Shown piece by piece: positions 8,964 to 17,623 of a stretch of DNA of 40,228 bases. Source of the DNA: an uncultured bacterium (GTDB taxonomy: Bacteria; Cyanobacteriota; Vampirovibrionia; Gastranaerophilales; Gastranaerophilaceae). The stretch covers positions 1-40,228 of the forward strand of contig USGC01000002.1 of NCBI GenBank assembly GCA_900554095.1, written 5' to 3'. Below the pieces are notes generated by a model that saw only the letters and a list, made by a program, of their open reading frames with translations, did not search any database and was not told where the DNA came from. Position numbers and translations under genes: made by a program. Numbering within the stretch: position 1 is the first letter of the stretch; each line of letters opens with the position of its first letter.

Positions 8964-8994
8964 AAAAAGCGGAGTTTTCGGACTCCGCTTTTTT
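8964..8994 (+). terminator. Terminator of the oxidoreductase operon
   Basis: AAAAAGCGGAGT - short loop - ACTCCGCTTTTTT, 18 bases after the last stop codon. Confidence 0.88.
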
Positions 8995-9075
8995 ATTAAG
9001 ATTTATTTAAAATTAATAACAATTATATTGTGTTTTTTTAACCACATGGCTATAATATAAAAAGAGGGAATTATT

Positions 9076-10362
9076 ATGAAGAAAATTTTAGCCATATTTC
9101 TAGTCTTAACCACAATAAATACACCGGTTTATGCATCATATATAGACAAACAGCTTAAAGAAATGCAAAAGACGCCGCGTTATAACACAGTGCAAACTCA
9201 CAAGAAAAATTACGAAACGCAACTTAGCATGCCTCAAAAAGCAAGCATAAACACTAAACTTAAAGACCCCGGCTTAATTAAACTTTCTAACGTTAAGCCT
9301 GTAGATCAAAAACTTTATGATGAAAAAATTAAAAAAGATGAAGAAATCTATAATACAAAAATTAGAAAAGCAATATTCAAAAAAACAAATTCTGTTAATG
9401 TAAACCCTGATGCCGTTGACTTTTATAATGTTTACAGAATTTCTGAACGATTAATTAGAGCTAATAATCTTGATTATATAAATTGGCGTATAGCAATTAG
9501 AAAATCTGTAGACTTCAACGCTGCTTCATTTGAGGGGAATTACATCCAAATAAATACAGCTTTGTATGATACACTTTATGATAACAATGACGCGCTTGCA
9601 TTTGTAATTGCTCATGAAATGGCTCATCATATCTTAGGACACTCGCAAAGGCAAATTGAAAGAGCAAAGTTTAATCGGAAAGTATATGGGGCTCCCGAAG
9701 CAACATCCGTTAATGATCCACTTTTCTTGCAAATAAAAACACAAATGGATAGGAGAGAAGATAGGTTAATGGAACACATGGCAGATGCAGAAGCCTTTAA
9801 ACTTCTTATCCATGCGGGATTTTCACCTGAGCATGCAATGGAAGCTTTAAACTTCATGGCGGGTCTTCCAAATGTAAAAGATATTTGGTCAGGCCACCCT
9901 ATTCCAGCAGACAGGATAGAAAATATTAAGGAAACTGTAATGTATGCAAACCCTTATTGGGTCGAAATTGGTAAATTAAATATTTATAACAGCAGCGTTT
10001 TAAATTGTAAAAAATCTTCAGACAGGGTTTCAATAGTTATAAGCAGCACAAACCGACCTGATGCATTTTATGAGCCGGAAACTGTTGAACAATTCTTAAC
10101 TAGAATGGCATACTTAAGCTACAAAACCGGAAATATGGAAACAGCTATAAAATATTTTTCAAAACTTGCAAAGATAAAAGAAGATTATGTTTCATACTTG
10201 TACATTTCGTATGCGTTCCAATATTTATATAATACAGAGAAAAAGCCAAAATATTTAAAACTCTCTGTCAAAGCTGCGCAAAAAGCAAAAGACATTGAAC
10301 CTCAAGACAAAAATGTATCTGAACAGTTCGACGAAGTTACGAAACAGTATTCCGTGCTGTAA
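9076..10362 (+). CDS. Exported M48-family zinc metalloprotease with TPR tail
   Basis: 428 residues. The N-terminus is a signal peptide (MKK, hydrophobic LAIFLVLTTINT, then VYA-S near residue 20). The zinc site HEMAH is at 180-184 and the third ligand is probably E233 in EHMADAEA; together they define the M48 (BepA/YggG-like) group. The C-terminal 110 residues contain TPR-like helices (AIKYFSKLAKI...), the architecture of BepA, which maintains outer-membrane proteins. Likely periplasmic. GAGGG precedes the ATG, and TATAAT sits about 25 bases upstream. Monocistronic. Confidence 0.88.
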   Translation: MKKILAIFLVLTTINTPVYASYIDKQLKEMQKTPRYNTVQTHKKNYETQLSMPQKASINTKLKDPGLIKLSNVKPVDQKLYDEKIKKDEEIYNTKIRKAIFKKTNSVNVNPDAVDFYNVYRISERLIRANNLDYINWRIAIRKSVDFNAASFEGNYIQINTALYDTLYDNNDALAFVIAHEMAHHILGHSQRQIERAKFNRKVYGAPEATSVNDPLFLQIKTQMDRREDRLMEHMADAEAFKLLIHAGFSPEHAMEALNFMAGLPNVKDIWSGHPIPADRIENIKETVMYANPYWVEIGKLNIYNSSVLNCKKSSDRVSIVISSTNRPDAFYEPETVEQFLTRMAYLSYKTGNMETAIKYFSKLAKIKEDYVSYLYISYAFQYLYNTEKKPKYLKLSVKAAQKAKDIEPQDKNVSEQFDEVTKQYSVL

Positions 10363-10533
10363 AGAAATTTCCAGGTTACATTTTTATATTTAAAACACTT
10401 TTATTAATTCTATTAGCACATTTTTTTATCATGATATGCTTTATATACCAAGGCATAGGTATGGACATTAATTCTTCAGGTTTGGTTATTTTTTGTCATT
10501 ACCGGCTTTATAAATATCATTTAATATCCTCAT

Positions 10534-10560
10534 AAAAAAGGACAGTTGATTAACTGTCCT
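10534..10560 (-). terminator. Terminator of the 10.6-11.6 kb gene
   Basis: On the minus strand AGGACAGTT - AATC loop - AACTGTCCT followed by T6, 20 bases after the stop codon of the next gene. Confidence 0.85.
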
Positions 10561-10581
10561 AATCACTTACACTACACTTAT

Positions 10582-11568
10582 CTAGCCTTCTGAGGCCCCA
10601 GATGAAGCTGCAAGACGCTGTTGTTGCATTATAGCGACTTTTTCTTTAACTTCATCAGGTAAATCTGCTAAATTATCTTTCAAAATTTTTACGTCTTCCC
10701 TATTTTTGGCATCAGCCATTAAGAAATCGTTTTGCAAAGAAAGTTCACGAATTCTTGCTTGAGCAAGACGAGTTTGTAAATCTTTTATTTGAGAATAATT
10801 TTTGACAAATTCACGATTTTTGTCATTCCTATGATTAAACATGCTAAAAAGAGCACCAAATGCTGTAACGGTAGGAGCCCAGCCGAGAATGGTCTCGCCA
10901 ACTGTTTTGAGCGCTCCATTTTTCGCTAACTCTTTAGATTTATTATTTAATGCTTTTATAAAGCTTGAATTATTTAAGGTGTCGGCCTTAGCTGCAAAAT
11001 TACTTGTAATTTTTTCAATTGATTCGGCTTTAATGTGTTTTCCAAGGGTTTTAGCCAATTTGGGCAAATATTTTGCGCCTAGTTCAATTCCGGCAAATGA
11101 TGCTGCAAACAAGCCTAATTTTGTCAAAACAGGATTATCTGCTTCTGTTTGTCTTAATTCAGAAGATTTTTCAGCTGCAATACGATTAATTGCAAAAACA
11201 GCACCAATCGCACCCAACAAAGCAGCGGTAAATAAACCTGCTTTTGTACCATTTAAGAGTTTCGCTGAAAATCCTGTTATATTTTTATTAATAAATTTAG
11301 ATTCAGGTTTAGATAACACGCCTGAAGAAATACCTGTTATTACAGGAAAAGCGTATAAAAGAGCTTTCATAAGTCTGCGGTGTCGGGCTTCTTCAGGGGT
11401 ATTCATTGTTTTTTGATAAGCGCGCATTTTAATAGCATTATCATCAAGATTTATCAATGCATCCACATTTGCACGTCTGTCTTTTCTATCATAAATTGAA
11501 CCATTAGCTTTTAAGTTTCTGTCATGTTTAGCCTGAAAACTTTGGCTGTCAACTGCGGCAAGCTTCAT
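10582..11568 (-). CDS. Hypothetical membrane protein with N-terminal SFxAK tag
   Basis: 328 residues of unknown function. The chosen ATG at 11568 has GAAAGGTG five bases upstream; the longer GTG frame from 11583 would overlap this site. Residues 8-14 read SQSFQAK, a tag shared with other proteins here. After a charged segment come two to four hydrophobic stretches (ALLYAFPVITGISSGV; AGLFTAALLGAIGAVFA; LGLFAASFAGIELGA; TILGWAPTVTAFGALF) and a charged helical C-terminus with probable coiled coil. It is probably an integral membrane protein. Monocistronic, with its own terminator. Confidence 0.7.
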   Translation of the reverse strand: MKLAAVDSQSFQAKHDRNLKANGSIYDRKDRRANVDALINLDDNAIKMRAYQKTMNTPEEARHRRLMKALLYAFPVITGISSGVLSKPESKFINKNITGFSAKLLNGTKAGLFTAALLGAIGAVFAINRIAAEKSSELRQTEADNPVLTKLGLFAASFAGIELGAKYLPKLAKTLGKHIKAESIEKITSNFAAKADTLNNSSFIKALNNKSKELAKNGALKTVGETILGWAPTVTAFGALFSMFNHRNDKNREFVKNYSQIKDLQTRLAQARIRELSLQNDFLMADAKNREDVKILKDNLADLPDEVKEKVAIMQQQRLAASSGASEG

Positions 11569-11663
11569 ACACACACCTTTCACTTTTTCACAAAATTATT
11601 ATACTATTTTAAAACCGGAAAGTAAATTTTTTTGCTAGTATTTGCAATATTTGTTAATTAATA

Positions 11664-11692
11664 TTTACACAAAAACGCTTTTTTTATATTAT
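11664..11692 (+). promoter_or_regulatory. Putative mtaB promoter (leaderless)
   Basis: TTTACA (11664-11669), 17-base spacer, TATTAT (11687-11692), then seven bases to the ATG at 11700. No ribosome site. Confidence 0.45.
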
Positions 11693-11699
11693 AAAAATT

Positions 11700-13016
11700 A
11701 TGAAAAAGTTTTATATACATACAATGGGCTGCAAATCCAACCAGTTTGAGAGCGCGATTATAAAAGAAAACTTAGAAAAAAATCATATTTCTGAGACAAA
11801 AACAATTGAAGAAGCAGACTTTTACATTTTAAACTCCTGCACAGTAACGCATAAAAGTGATAACGAAGCTTTTTATCTTTTGCGTAATGCGAAGCACAAA
11901 AATAGTAATATTATAACTATTCTAACCGGTTGTATAGCCCAAGTTGAAAAAGAAAAACTTTTGGAAAAAGAGTTTGTTGATTATGTTATTGGCAATGATG
12001 AAAAGTTGAACTTTTTTGAAACTTTTTCACAAATTCAAAACCTTGAAAAACACTGCTTGGCCAATGATATTATGCAGCAGACCAATTTCAACAGAACAGT
12101 GTTAAACGACACAACAAAAACACGTGCAAGTTTAAAAATTCAAGACGGCTGCGATAACCGCTGTTCTTATTGTATAATTCCTTTTGCAAGAGGAAAAAGC
12201 AGAAGTGCAGATAAAGATTTTATCATTGAACAGATAAATAATTTTTCAAAAAACGATTTTAAAGAGGTTGTATTTACAGGCATACACATCGGACAGTGGG
12301 GCAAAGATCTTGGCAGCGAACTTTTAGACCTTTTGAAGGCTGTTGAAGCAAATACAACTATAGAGCGTTATCGCTTAGGCTCGTTAAATCCGCTTGAGAT
12401 TACAGATGAAATGCTTGAGTTTTTAAAAAATTCTAAAAAATTCTGCCCGCATTTTCATCTTTCGCTTCAATCAGCCTGCGACAAGACTTTACGTTCAATG
12501 AACCGGTTTTACACAACAGAATACTATCTTACTCAAATAGAAAAAATAAATTCAATTTTTAATCTGCCATTTTTGGGCAGCGATATAATTACAGGCTTTG
12601 CAGGCGAAACAGACGAAGATTTTGAAACAACCCGCAAAAATCTGGAAAAATCAGGACTTTCGCAAATTCACACGTTTCCTTACTCCTTAAGAGAAGGCAC
12701 CCTTGGCGCCAAAGCCCCTGAGCAAGTTGATGAAAAAACAAAAGAATTACGCGCGGATATAGTTAAACAAATTTCCAAGAAAAAGTACAACGATTTTATA
12801 CAAAAAAATATAGGTACAGTTCAGGAAATTTTAATAGAAAAACGACCTTCTAAAAAAACAGGAAAATTAAAAGGTGTTACAAGAAATTATCTGACAATAG
12901 AGACAGACTCTGATGACTTAAATCTTTTGAATACCTTGCATCTGGTTAAAATAGAAAAACTTTCTGACGGAAAACTTTATGGGTACATACTAAAAAAAGC
13001 GCCTTTCGGCGCTTAA
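11700..13016 (+). CDS. mtaB: tRNA t6A37 methylthiotransferase MtaB
   Basis: A radical SAM enzyme that converts N6-threonylcarbamoyladenosine at tRNA position 37 to its 2-methylthio form. The N-terminal UPF0004 domain begins with TMGCKSNQFES and has further cysteines (NSCTV, TGC) for the auxiliary cluster. The radical SAM motif C151-x3-C155-x2-C158 lies in GCDNRCSYC. The last 70 residues are a TRAM domain. The 438-residue length fits. CKSNQ and overall pattern favour MtaB over MiaB and RimO. The last codons form the terminator of the convergent Bax-like gene. Confidence 0.9.
   Translation: MKKFYIHTMGCKSNQFESAIIKENLEKNHISETKTIEEADFYILNSCTVTHKSDNEAFYLLRNAKHKNSNIITILTGCIAQVEKEKLLEKEFVDYVIGNDEKLNFFETFSQIQNLEKHCLANDIMQQTNFNRTVLNDTTKTRASLKIQDGCDNRCSYCIIPFARGKSRSADKDFIIEQINNFSKNDFKEVVFTGIHIGQWGKDLGSELLDLLKAVEANTTIERYRLGSLNPLEITDEMLEFLKNSKKFCPHFHLSLQSACDKTLRSMNRFYTTEYYLTQIEKINSIFNLPFLGSDIITGFAGETDEDFETTRKNLEKSGLSQIHTFPYSLREGTLGAKAPEQVDEKTKELRADIVKQISKKKYNDFIQKNIGTVQEILIEKRPSKKTGKLKGVTRNYLTIETDSDDLNLLNTLHLVKIEKLSDGKLYGYILKKAPFGA
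12992..13014 (-). terminator. Terminator of the Bax inhibitor-like gene, inside the end of mtaB
   Basis: Hairpin AAGCGCCTTTCGGCGCTT (12997-13014); on the minus strand it is followed by T7. It ends the convergent gene while also encoding the last residues of MtaB (KKAPFGA). Confidence 0.8.
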
Positions 13017-13022
13017 TAAAAC

Positions 13023-13760
13023 TTAGTTTCTACTGTTTAACTTTGCTAACAGCCTTAGAATTTCGAGATACAACCACACCAGAGTAAGCATAAGGCCAAA
13101 AGCACCATACCATTCATAATGTTTTTCCAGCATAGCCTCTGAGCCTCTTTCGATAAAGTCAAAATCTATAATGAAATTTAAAGCTGCAATTACAACAACA
13201 AATACACTAAATCCAATACCAATTGCTGAGGCGGTAAAAATCTGAGGGATTCCACGTCCGAACAACGATGCAATAATTTGTATTAAATAAATCAATGCAA
13301 CTGAAGCTGTAGCAATAAAAATAACAGAACGAAATTTTTCTGTTGCACGTATAAGGCCAGCCTTATATAACAATAGCATTGTGAACAAGCATCCAAAAGT
13401 TCCAGCAACTGCTTGAATTACAATACCGGTATACGCCCCTTCAAAAAATGCTGAAATACCGCCAAGCACAAAGCCTTCTGCAACAGCATAGATCGGCGCA
13501 AGATACTGCACATTTTTGCTTCCTCTTGTAAAGATAATTACAAGCGCAACGATTAAGCCGACAACTGCTCCAATAGTTAAAAGCCCAACTGCTTTATCCA
13601 TAAAACCATTGAACACAAGCCTCCAGGTATAAATTGCTGGAACTAATGCACATGCAAGCAATATCAATGTTTTATTGATTGAACCGCTTATTGTCATTGG
13701 TTCGCCTTCCAGAATCCGCGTCTGCTCCAAAAAATTCTCATTTAACACTGGATTTGCCAT
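13023..13760 (-). CDS. Bax inhibitor-1/YccA-type membrane protein
   Basis: 245 residues with seven predicted membrane spans. The start MANPVLNEN...MTISGSINKT matches the bacterial BaxI_1 group (members begin NPVLN and have M-T-x-x-G-x-x-N-K). Bacterial relatives are inner-membrane proteins linked to calcium leak or protease quality control; the role here is unproven. AAAGGAG lies at ideal spacing before the ATG. A divergent -10-like box (TATAAT on the minus strand, 13790-13795) lies opposite that of the next gene. Its terminator overlaps mtaB. Confidence 0.85.
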   Translation of the reverse strand: MANPVLNENFLEQTRILEGEPMTISGSINKTLILLACALVPAIYTWRLVFNGFMDKAVGLLTIGAVVGLIVALVIIFTRGSKNVQYLAPIYAVAEGFVLGGISAFFEGAYTGIVIQAVAGTFGCLFTMLLLYKAGLIRATEKFRSVIFIATASVALIYLIQIIASLFGRGIPQIFTASAIGIGFSVFVVVIAALNFIIDFDFIERGSEAMLEKHYEWYGAFGLMLTLVWLYLEILRLLAKLNSRN

Positions 13761-13816
13761 AATACACTCCTTTCATTAATATATGAAACATTATAGCACA
13801 GTTTTTAATTTTAAGC

Positions 13817-13822
13817 TATAAT
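13817..13822 (+). promoter_or_regulatory. -10 element of the ABC exporter gene
   Basis: TATAAT 15 bases before the ATG at 13837; no good -35 was found. With the opposite-strand TATAAT at 13790-13795 it forms a compact divergent promoter pair. Confidence 0.4.
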
Positions 13823-13836
13823 ATCTAGAAAGAATT

Positions 13837-15645
13837 ATGTTTATCGAAAATCTAAAAAAATTTATCAATTATTATGGAGAAGGAAGAAAGTTAAAATTAA
13901 TAGGATTTTCTTTACTTTCGCTTTGTGCAGGATTGTTAGAATTTATAGGGATTGCTTTGATTTACCCTTTCATCCTGATGATAATAAATCCGTCTTTGCT
14001 TGAAAACACAGGTTTATTCGACAAGTATCTCCCGATACTGAATAATTCAAACACGCTCAAATCATCTTTAATAATAGGATTTTGTGTACTTGCTGTATTT
14101 ATTTTCAAAAATATTTTTATAATTTTCTCTCTTGCAATGCAAACCCAATTTATTTCTAATTGGCGAAGAGACTTATCAAAAAGGTTTATGGAGTACTACC
14201 TTTGGGCGCCTTATGACGAGATGATAAAAACACCGCCTTCTCATAAAATATATACAATTACCACGTTATGTTCCCAGTCTGTAGAACTTTTTATGATAAG
14301 ATGCCTGAATTTGCTGACCAATACAGCAGTAGTCGGCATGATTGTTCTTCTGCTTCTTTGGAAATTCCCTATTGCGGCAGCCGCAACCATAATGTTTATT
14401 TCTATATGCTTGTCTTTACAAAATAAATACTTCAAAAAACGCGCACAAGAATTATCAGAAAAAATGGTTACATCAACAAAAGAGTACAATGAAATTTTAA
14501 TTTCTAACACTGAAAATTTAAAAGAGATTAAAATTTTATCAGCAGAACCCTACTTTACAAAAGAATTTGACAATATAGCAGACACTTCTGCGGTGTACTA
14601 TTTTCAGTTTAACTACTTTAATGCAATACCGCCATATATTGTTGAAATTTTAATAGTATGTTCTCTTTTGATACTTGGCGGAATAATTTCTGTCCAAAAC
14701 ATAAACAACAGTGCAACAATAATCGCTTCATTTGCTGTAATTGCAGCGTCGATTTTCAGAATTGCACCCGCCTTAAACAGAATTCAATCTTCAATAATCA
14801 ATATAAACGCAGGGCGTAACTATGTAATTGCTCTTAATCAAGAGTATGAAAAATGTAATCTAAAAACATTCAAATACAATAAAAATATTTCAAAAAACAG
14901 GGTAGACTTTTTCCGCAAAATAGAACTAAAAAATATAAATTATTCTTATGATGGGAAAACTAATGTATTAAAAAACATATCATTTGAGATTAACAAAGGG
15001 GATTTTATAGGCATAATCGGCCTTTCCGGAGCCGGAAAAAGCACACTCGCAGACATTATTCTAGGACTGTTAACCCCGCATTCCGGAGAAATTCTTGTCG
15101 ATAACACAAAACTCAATGAAAATAACTTTTCTGAATTTCGTAAACTAATAGGCTATGTTCCTCAACAAATAAACGTAATTGAAAAAAGTTTCAAAGAAAA
15201 CGTTGCATGGGGAATAGATTACGAAAAAATAGACGAAGATGGTGTAATAAAAGCATTAAAAGCCTCACAGCTCTACGATTTAGTTGAAAAATTTGATGAA
15301 GGCATTAATGCGAAACCTTTTATCGGTTCAACGGGTCTATCTCAAGGGCAGAAACAGCGTTTAGCAATAGCAAGGGCTCTTTATCGGGATCCGGAACTCC
15401 TAATTCTTGATGAAGCAACGTCTTCATTAGATGTAAAAGTTGAAAACGAAATCACATCCATGCTTAACAATTTAAAGGAAAATAAGACAATTATAGCAAT
15501 TGCTCATAGGCTTTCAACACTAAAAGCATGTACAAAACTTATTTACATGAAGGACGGAAAAATTGTAGATATCGGGACATTTGAGGAATTATGCGGGCGC
15601 TACAAGGATTTTGAAACCCTTGTAAAGCTATCATCAATAAAATAA
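13837..15645 (+). CDS. ABC exporter half-transporter (membrane + ATPase domains)
   Basis: 602 residues. Residues 1-320 form an ABC type-1 membrane domain with about six spans. Residues about 365-600 are the ATPase: Walker A GLSGAGKST, Q-loop VPQQI, signature LSQGQKQRLAIARAL, Walker B LLILDEATSSLD, switch His in AIAHRLST. It should work as a homodimer exporting a lipid, polysaccharide precursor or peptide. Architecture resembles MsbA-like or polysaccharide/lipid-linked exporters, but no substrate can be assigned. AGAAAG before the ATG is a weak ribosome site. Confidence 0.9.
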   Translation: MFIENLKKFINYYGEGRKLKLIGFSLLSLCAGLLEFIGIALIYPFILMIINPSLLENTGLFDKYLPILNNSNTLKSSLIIGFCVLAVFIFKNIFIIFSLAMQTQFISNWRRDLSKRFMEYYLWAPYDEMIKTPPSHKIYTITTLCSQSVELFMIRCLNLLTNTAVVGMIVLLLLWKFPIAAAATIMFISICLSLQNKYFKKRAQELSEKMVTSTKEYNEILISNTENLKEIKILSAEPYFTKEFDNIADTSAVYYFQFNYFNAIPPYIVEILIVCSLLILGGIISVQNINNSATIIASFAVIAASIFRIAPALNRIQSSIININAGRNYVIALNQEYEKCNLKTFKYNKNISKNRVDFFRKIELKNINYSYDGKTNVLKNISFEINKGDFIGIIGLSGAGKSTLADIILGLLTPHSGEILVDNTKLNENNFSEFRKLIGYVPQQINVIEKSFKENVAWGIDYEKIDEDGVIKALKASQLYDLVEKFDEGINAKPFIGSTGLSQGQKQRLAIARALYRDPELLILDEATSSLDVKVENEITSMLNNLKENKTIIAIAHRLSTLKACTKLIYMKDGKIVDIGTFEELCGRYKDFETLVKLSSIK

Positions 15646-15662
15646 AAAACACAAAAAAGGTC

Positions 15663-15691
15663 TTGACAATAAATTATGAAGATGATAAACT
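15663..15691 (+). promoter_or_regulatory. Promoter of tRNA-Asn
   Basis: Perfect TTGACA (15663-15668), 17-base spacer, TAAACT (15686-15691), 22 bases before the mature tRNA 5' end. Confidence 0.7.
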
Positions 15692-15713
15692 AAAAACTGT
15701 TGAAAGACAATAT

Positions 15714-15785
15714 TCCTCGATAGCTCAATGGCGGAGCAACCGGCTGTTAACCGGTAGGCTGCTGGTTCGAGTCCAGCTCGGGGAG
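15714..15785 (+). tRNA. tRNA-Asn (anticodon GTT)
   Basis: 72 bases: acceptor TCCTCGA/TCGGGGA with one G-T pair, D stem GCTC/GAGC, anticodon stem ACCGG/CCGGT with loop CTGTTAA, T stem GCTGG/CCAGC with loop TTCGAGT, discriminator G. CCA is not encoded. The gene is complete. The reading frame of the neighbouring recombinase runs antisense through most of it, consistent with use of the 3' part as an integration site. Confidence 0.97.
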
Positions 15786-17326
15786 TTTTTTCGTACATTA
15801 GGGCTTAAATCACCTTCAAGCCCTTTTTTAGTGCCGTTTTCCAGAGTTCGATTGTTGGCGTTTTGTGCATTCAAAATATACTGATTTTCTACGATTGTTT
15901 GGAACACAGGCTTCAATATCAGATTAAAAGTTTTATCTTTGTATGTGATTTTTTCGCTGATTATCTCTAAAATTTTTCTGCGTTGAGCAATACTGCCTTT
16001 TAAATAATATTCGTACGCATTGTCTGTAAATCTAAGCAGTGCGTCAGCTTGCTCATAAAATTGTTTATCAAGTTTGTTGATTTCTTCGAGCTGAATATAC
16101 ATTTTATCTTTTTCAGCCTGCCACTTATCATTTTGTTTTTTCCAAAATTCATGAGTTATAGTTCCGTCCAGTTTGAGTTCAAATGCATGTTCAATTCGAT
16201 TTTCCAATGTTGTTATCTGTTTTTGAAGATTTGTTTTAACTTCTTTGGAATATCCATTTTTCTTGTCATGTAAAATTTTTAACCCGTTTGCAATCCTCTG
16301 TCTTACTTCCATTGGAATAATTATGAGCTTTAAAACTTCCGCAATAGCCATATCAATCTTTGTTTCATTGATATAATCACGCTTGCAATTACCACCTTTG
16401 TTGCCTGTGCAGTGATAATAGATGTATTTGTCCTTTTTAAGTTCTGCCGTCAAAAGACAACCGCAGTGCTCACATCTGATTAAGCCTGTATATGCAAATT
16501 CATAATTTTGTTTCTTTGCTTTATCAGGGCTTATAAGCCTGTCTTGAACTCTGTAAAACAAGTCTTTGCTAATTATGGCTTTATGTTTTGCGTTTTCATA
16601 AATTTTATCTTCAAACTTAAATACACCAGTATAAAAAATATTTTTCAAAATGTACTCAATGGTTGTCTTAGCAACTTTTTTTCCTGTTTTGCTTCTAAAG
16701 CCTTCTTCATAAAGTTTTTCCGTAAGACTTCTAAGCGAATACATGCCGCTATCATACATTTCAAAAGCTCTTTTGATATAAAATGCATTCTTATCATCAA
16801 TAACAATAGCTTTTGAGCCGTCTTTATATTTAACATTTTTATAGCCTACCGGTGCTTGATGAGGGTATTCACCTTGACTTGCCTTTTGTCTAAGTCCTGC
16901 TACTGTTCTAAAACCAATGATTTTTCTCTCATATTCGGCAAAACTCATACCGATATTACGCATTAAATCGCCTTCAAGCGTATCTACATTTGCTTCTGTT
17001 GCAGACAACAGTCTTATCCCTTTACGTTCAAATAGAGGTCTTAATACCCCATGATAATCGGTTGTATTTCTTGAAATACGGTCTAAACGCCAGATAACAA
17101 CAGCACTTATATGATGTTTCTTTTTACTGCAATAATCCATAAGTTCTTGAATTTCAGGTCTTTCAAGATTTTTAGCAGATTTTCCCTCATCTACAAAGAC
17201 TTTATCAACAAAATACCCATTCTTTTCAGCAAATTCTATACAGACTTTCTTTTGATTTTCAATACTAAAACCATGTTTAGCCTGTTCTTCTGATGATACT
17301 CTAGCGTAAATAACTGCCTTTTCCAT
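15725..17326 (-). CDS. Large serine recombinase (site-specific integrase)
   Basis: 533 residues. The N-terminal resolvase domain has the catalytic serine at S11 (YARVSSEEQ) and the conserved RLDRISRN near 80. Next is the recombinase domain, then a zinc ribbon with CEHCGC and CTGNKGGNC (about 285-320), then a helical coiled-coil segment (about 360-440), as in integrases of phages and integrative elements. The last 20 or so residues are encoded antisense to tRNA-Asn, and the preceding ones antisense to the tRNA terminator, so the 3' end may be host DNA joined on integration and the native C-terminus may differ. It lies at the left edge of the accessory region, transcribed outward. Confidence 0.9.
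   Translation of the reverse strand: MEKAVIYARVSSEEQAKHGFSIENQKKVCIEFAEKNGYFVDKVFVDEGKSAKNLERPEIQELMDYCSKKKHHISAVVIWRLDRISRNTTDYHGVLRPLFERKGIRLLSATEANVDTLEGDLMRNIGMSFAEYERKIIGFRTVAGLRQKASQGEYPHQAPVGYKNVKYKDGSKAIVIDDKNAFYIKRAFEMYDSGMYSLRSLTEKLYEEGFRSKTGKKVAKTTIEYILKNIFYTGVFKFEDKIYENAKHKAIISKDLFYRVQDRLISPDKAKKQNYEFAYTGLIRCEHCGCLLTAELKKDKYIYYHCTGNKGGNCKRDYINETKIDMAIAEVLKLIIIPMEVRQRIANGLKILHDKKNGYSKEVKTNLQKQITTLENRIEHAFELKLDGTITHEFWKKQNDKWQAEKDKMYIQLEEINKLDKQFYEQADALLRFTDNAYEYYLKGSIAQRRKILEIISEKITYKDKTFNLILKPVFQTIVENQYILNAQNANNRTLENGTKKGLEGDLSPNVRKNSPSWTRTSSLPVNSRLLRH
15801..15829 (+). terminator. Terminator downstream of tRNA-Asn, antisense within recombinase gene
   Basis: GGGCTT - 11-base loop - AAGCCC followed by T6. 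It lies 15 bases after the tRNA and inside the opposing recombinase frame. Confidence 0.65.
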
Positions 17327-17365
17327 ATTCCTAACCTCTTTTAATCTATTTTATCTTATATACAC

Positions 17366-17521
17366 CTAACTTGCTACATCTTCATGAAGTTTTGTATCAT
17401 CGTAAATTTCTTTAATTGCATAGACATAATCTGTAAGCAGTTCAAAATCCCGCTCATCAGAAGATTGAGAGGTGCCTTTGAGTATATTTATCGTTATGCC
17501 GTCAGCTTTTAAAGAAATCAT
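17366..17521 (-). CDS. Small hypothetical protein (51 residues)
   Basis: ATG at 17519-17521 to TAG at 17366-17368, starting MISLKADG and ending HEDVAS. It is acidic in the second half and has no recognised domain. It fills most of the gap between the recombinase and the helicase gene on the same strand, 39 bases upstream of the recombinase. No clear ribosome site is present, which lowers confidence; it could be a small regulator or excision factor by position, but nothing in the sequence proves it. Confidence 0.45.
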   Translation of the reverse strand: MISLKADGITINILKGTSQSSDERDFELLTDYVYAIKEIYDDTKLHEDVAS

Positions 17522-17573
17522 TTTATAAAATTTGTATAATTTTTTGTATTACAAAATTACAGCACACGAAAAT

Positions 17574-17610
17574 ACACCCCAAAGATAACACAGAGTTACC
17601 TTTGAGGTGT
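17574..17610 (-). terminator. Hairpin after the helicase gene, possible terminator
   Basis: Long imperfect stem pairing ACACCTCAAAG with CTTTGGGGTGT (minus strand), with TAAC/GTTA pairing inside, followed by ATTTTC. It lies 14 bases after the helicase stop codon. Confidence 0.6.
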
Positions 17611-17623
17611 AATTTCCCCGTAA

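Noticed and set aside
15663..15884. Open frame of 73 residues over tRNA-Asn on the plus strand
   Set aside because: It is the tRNA gene read as protein.
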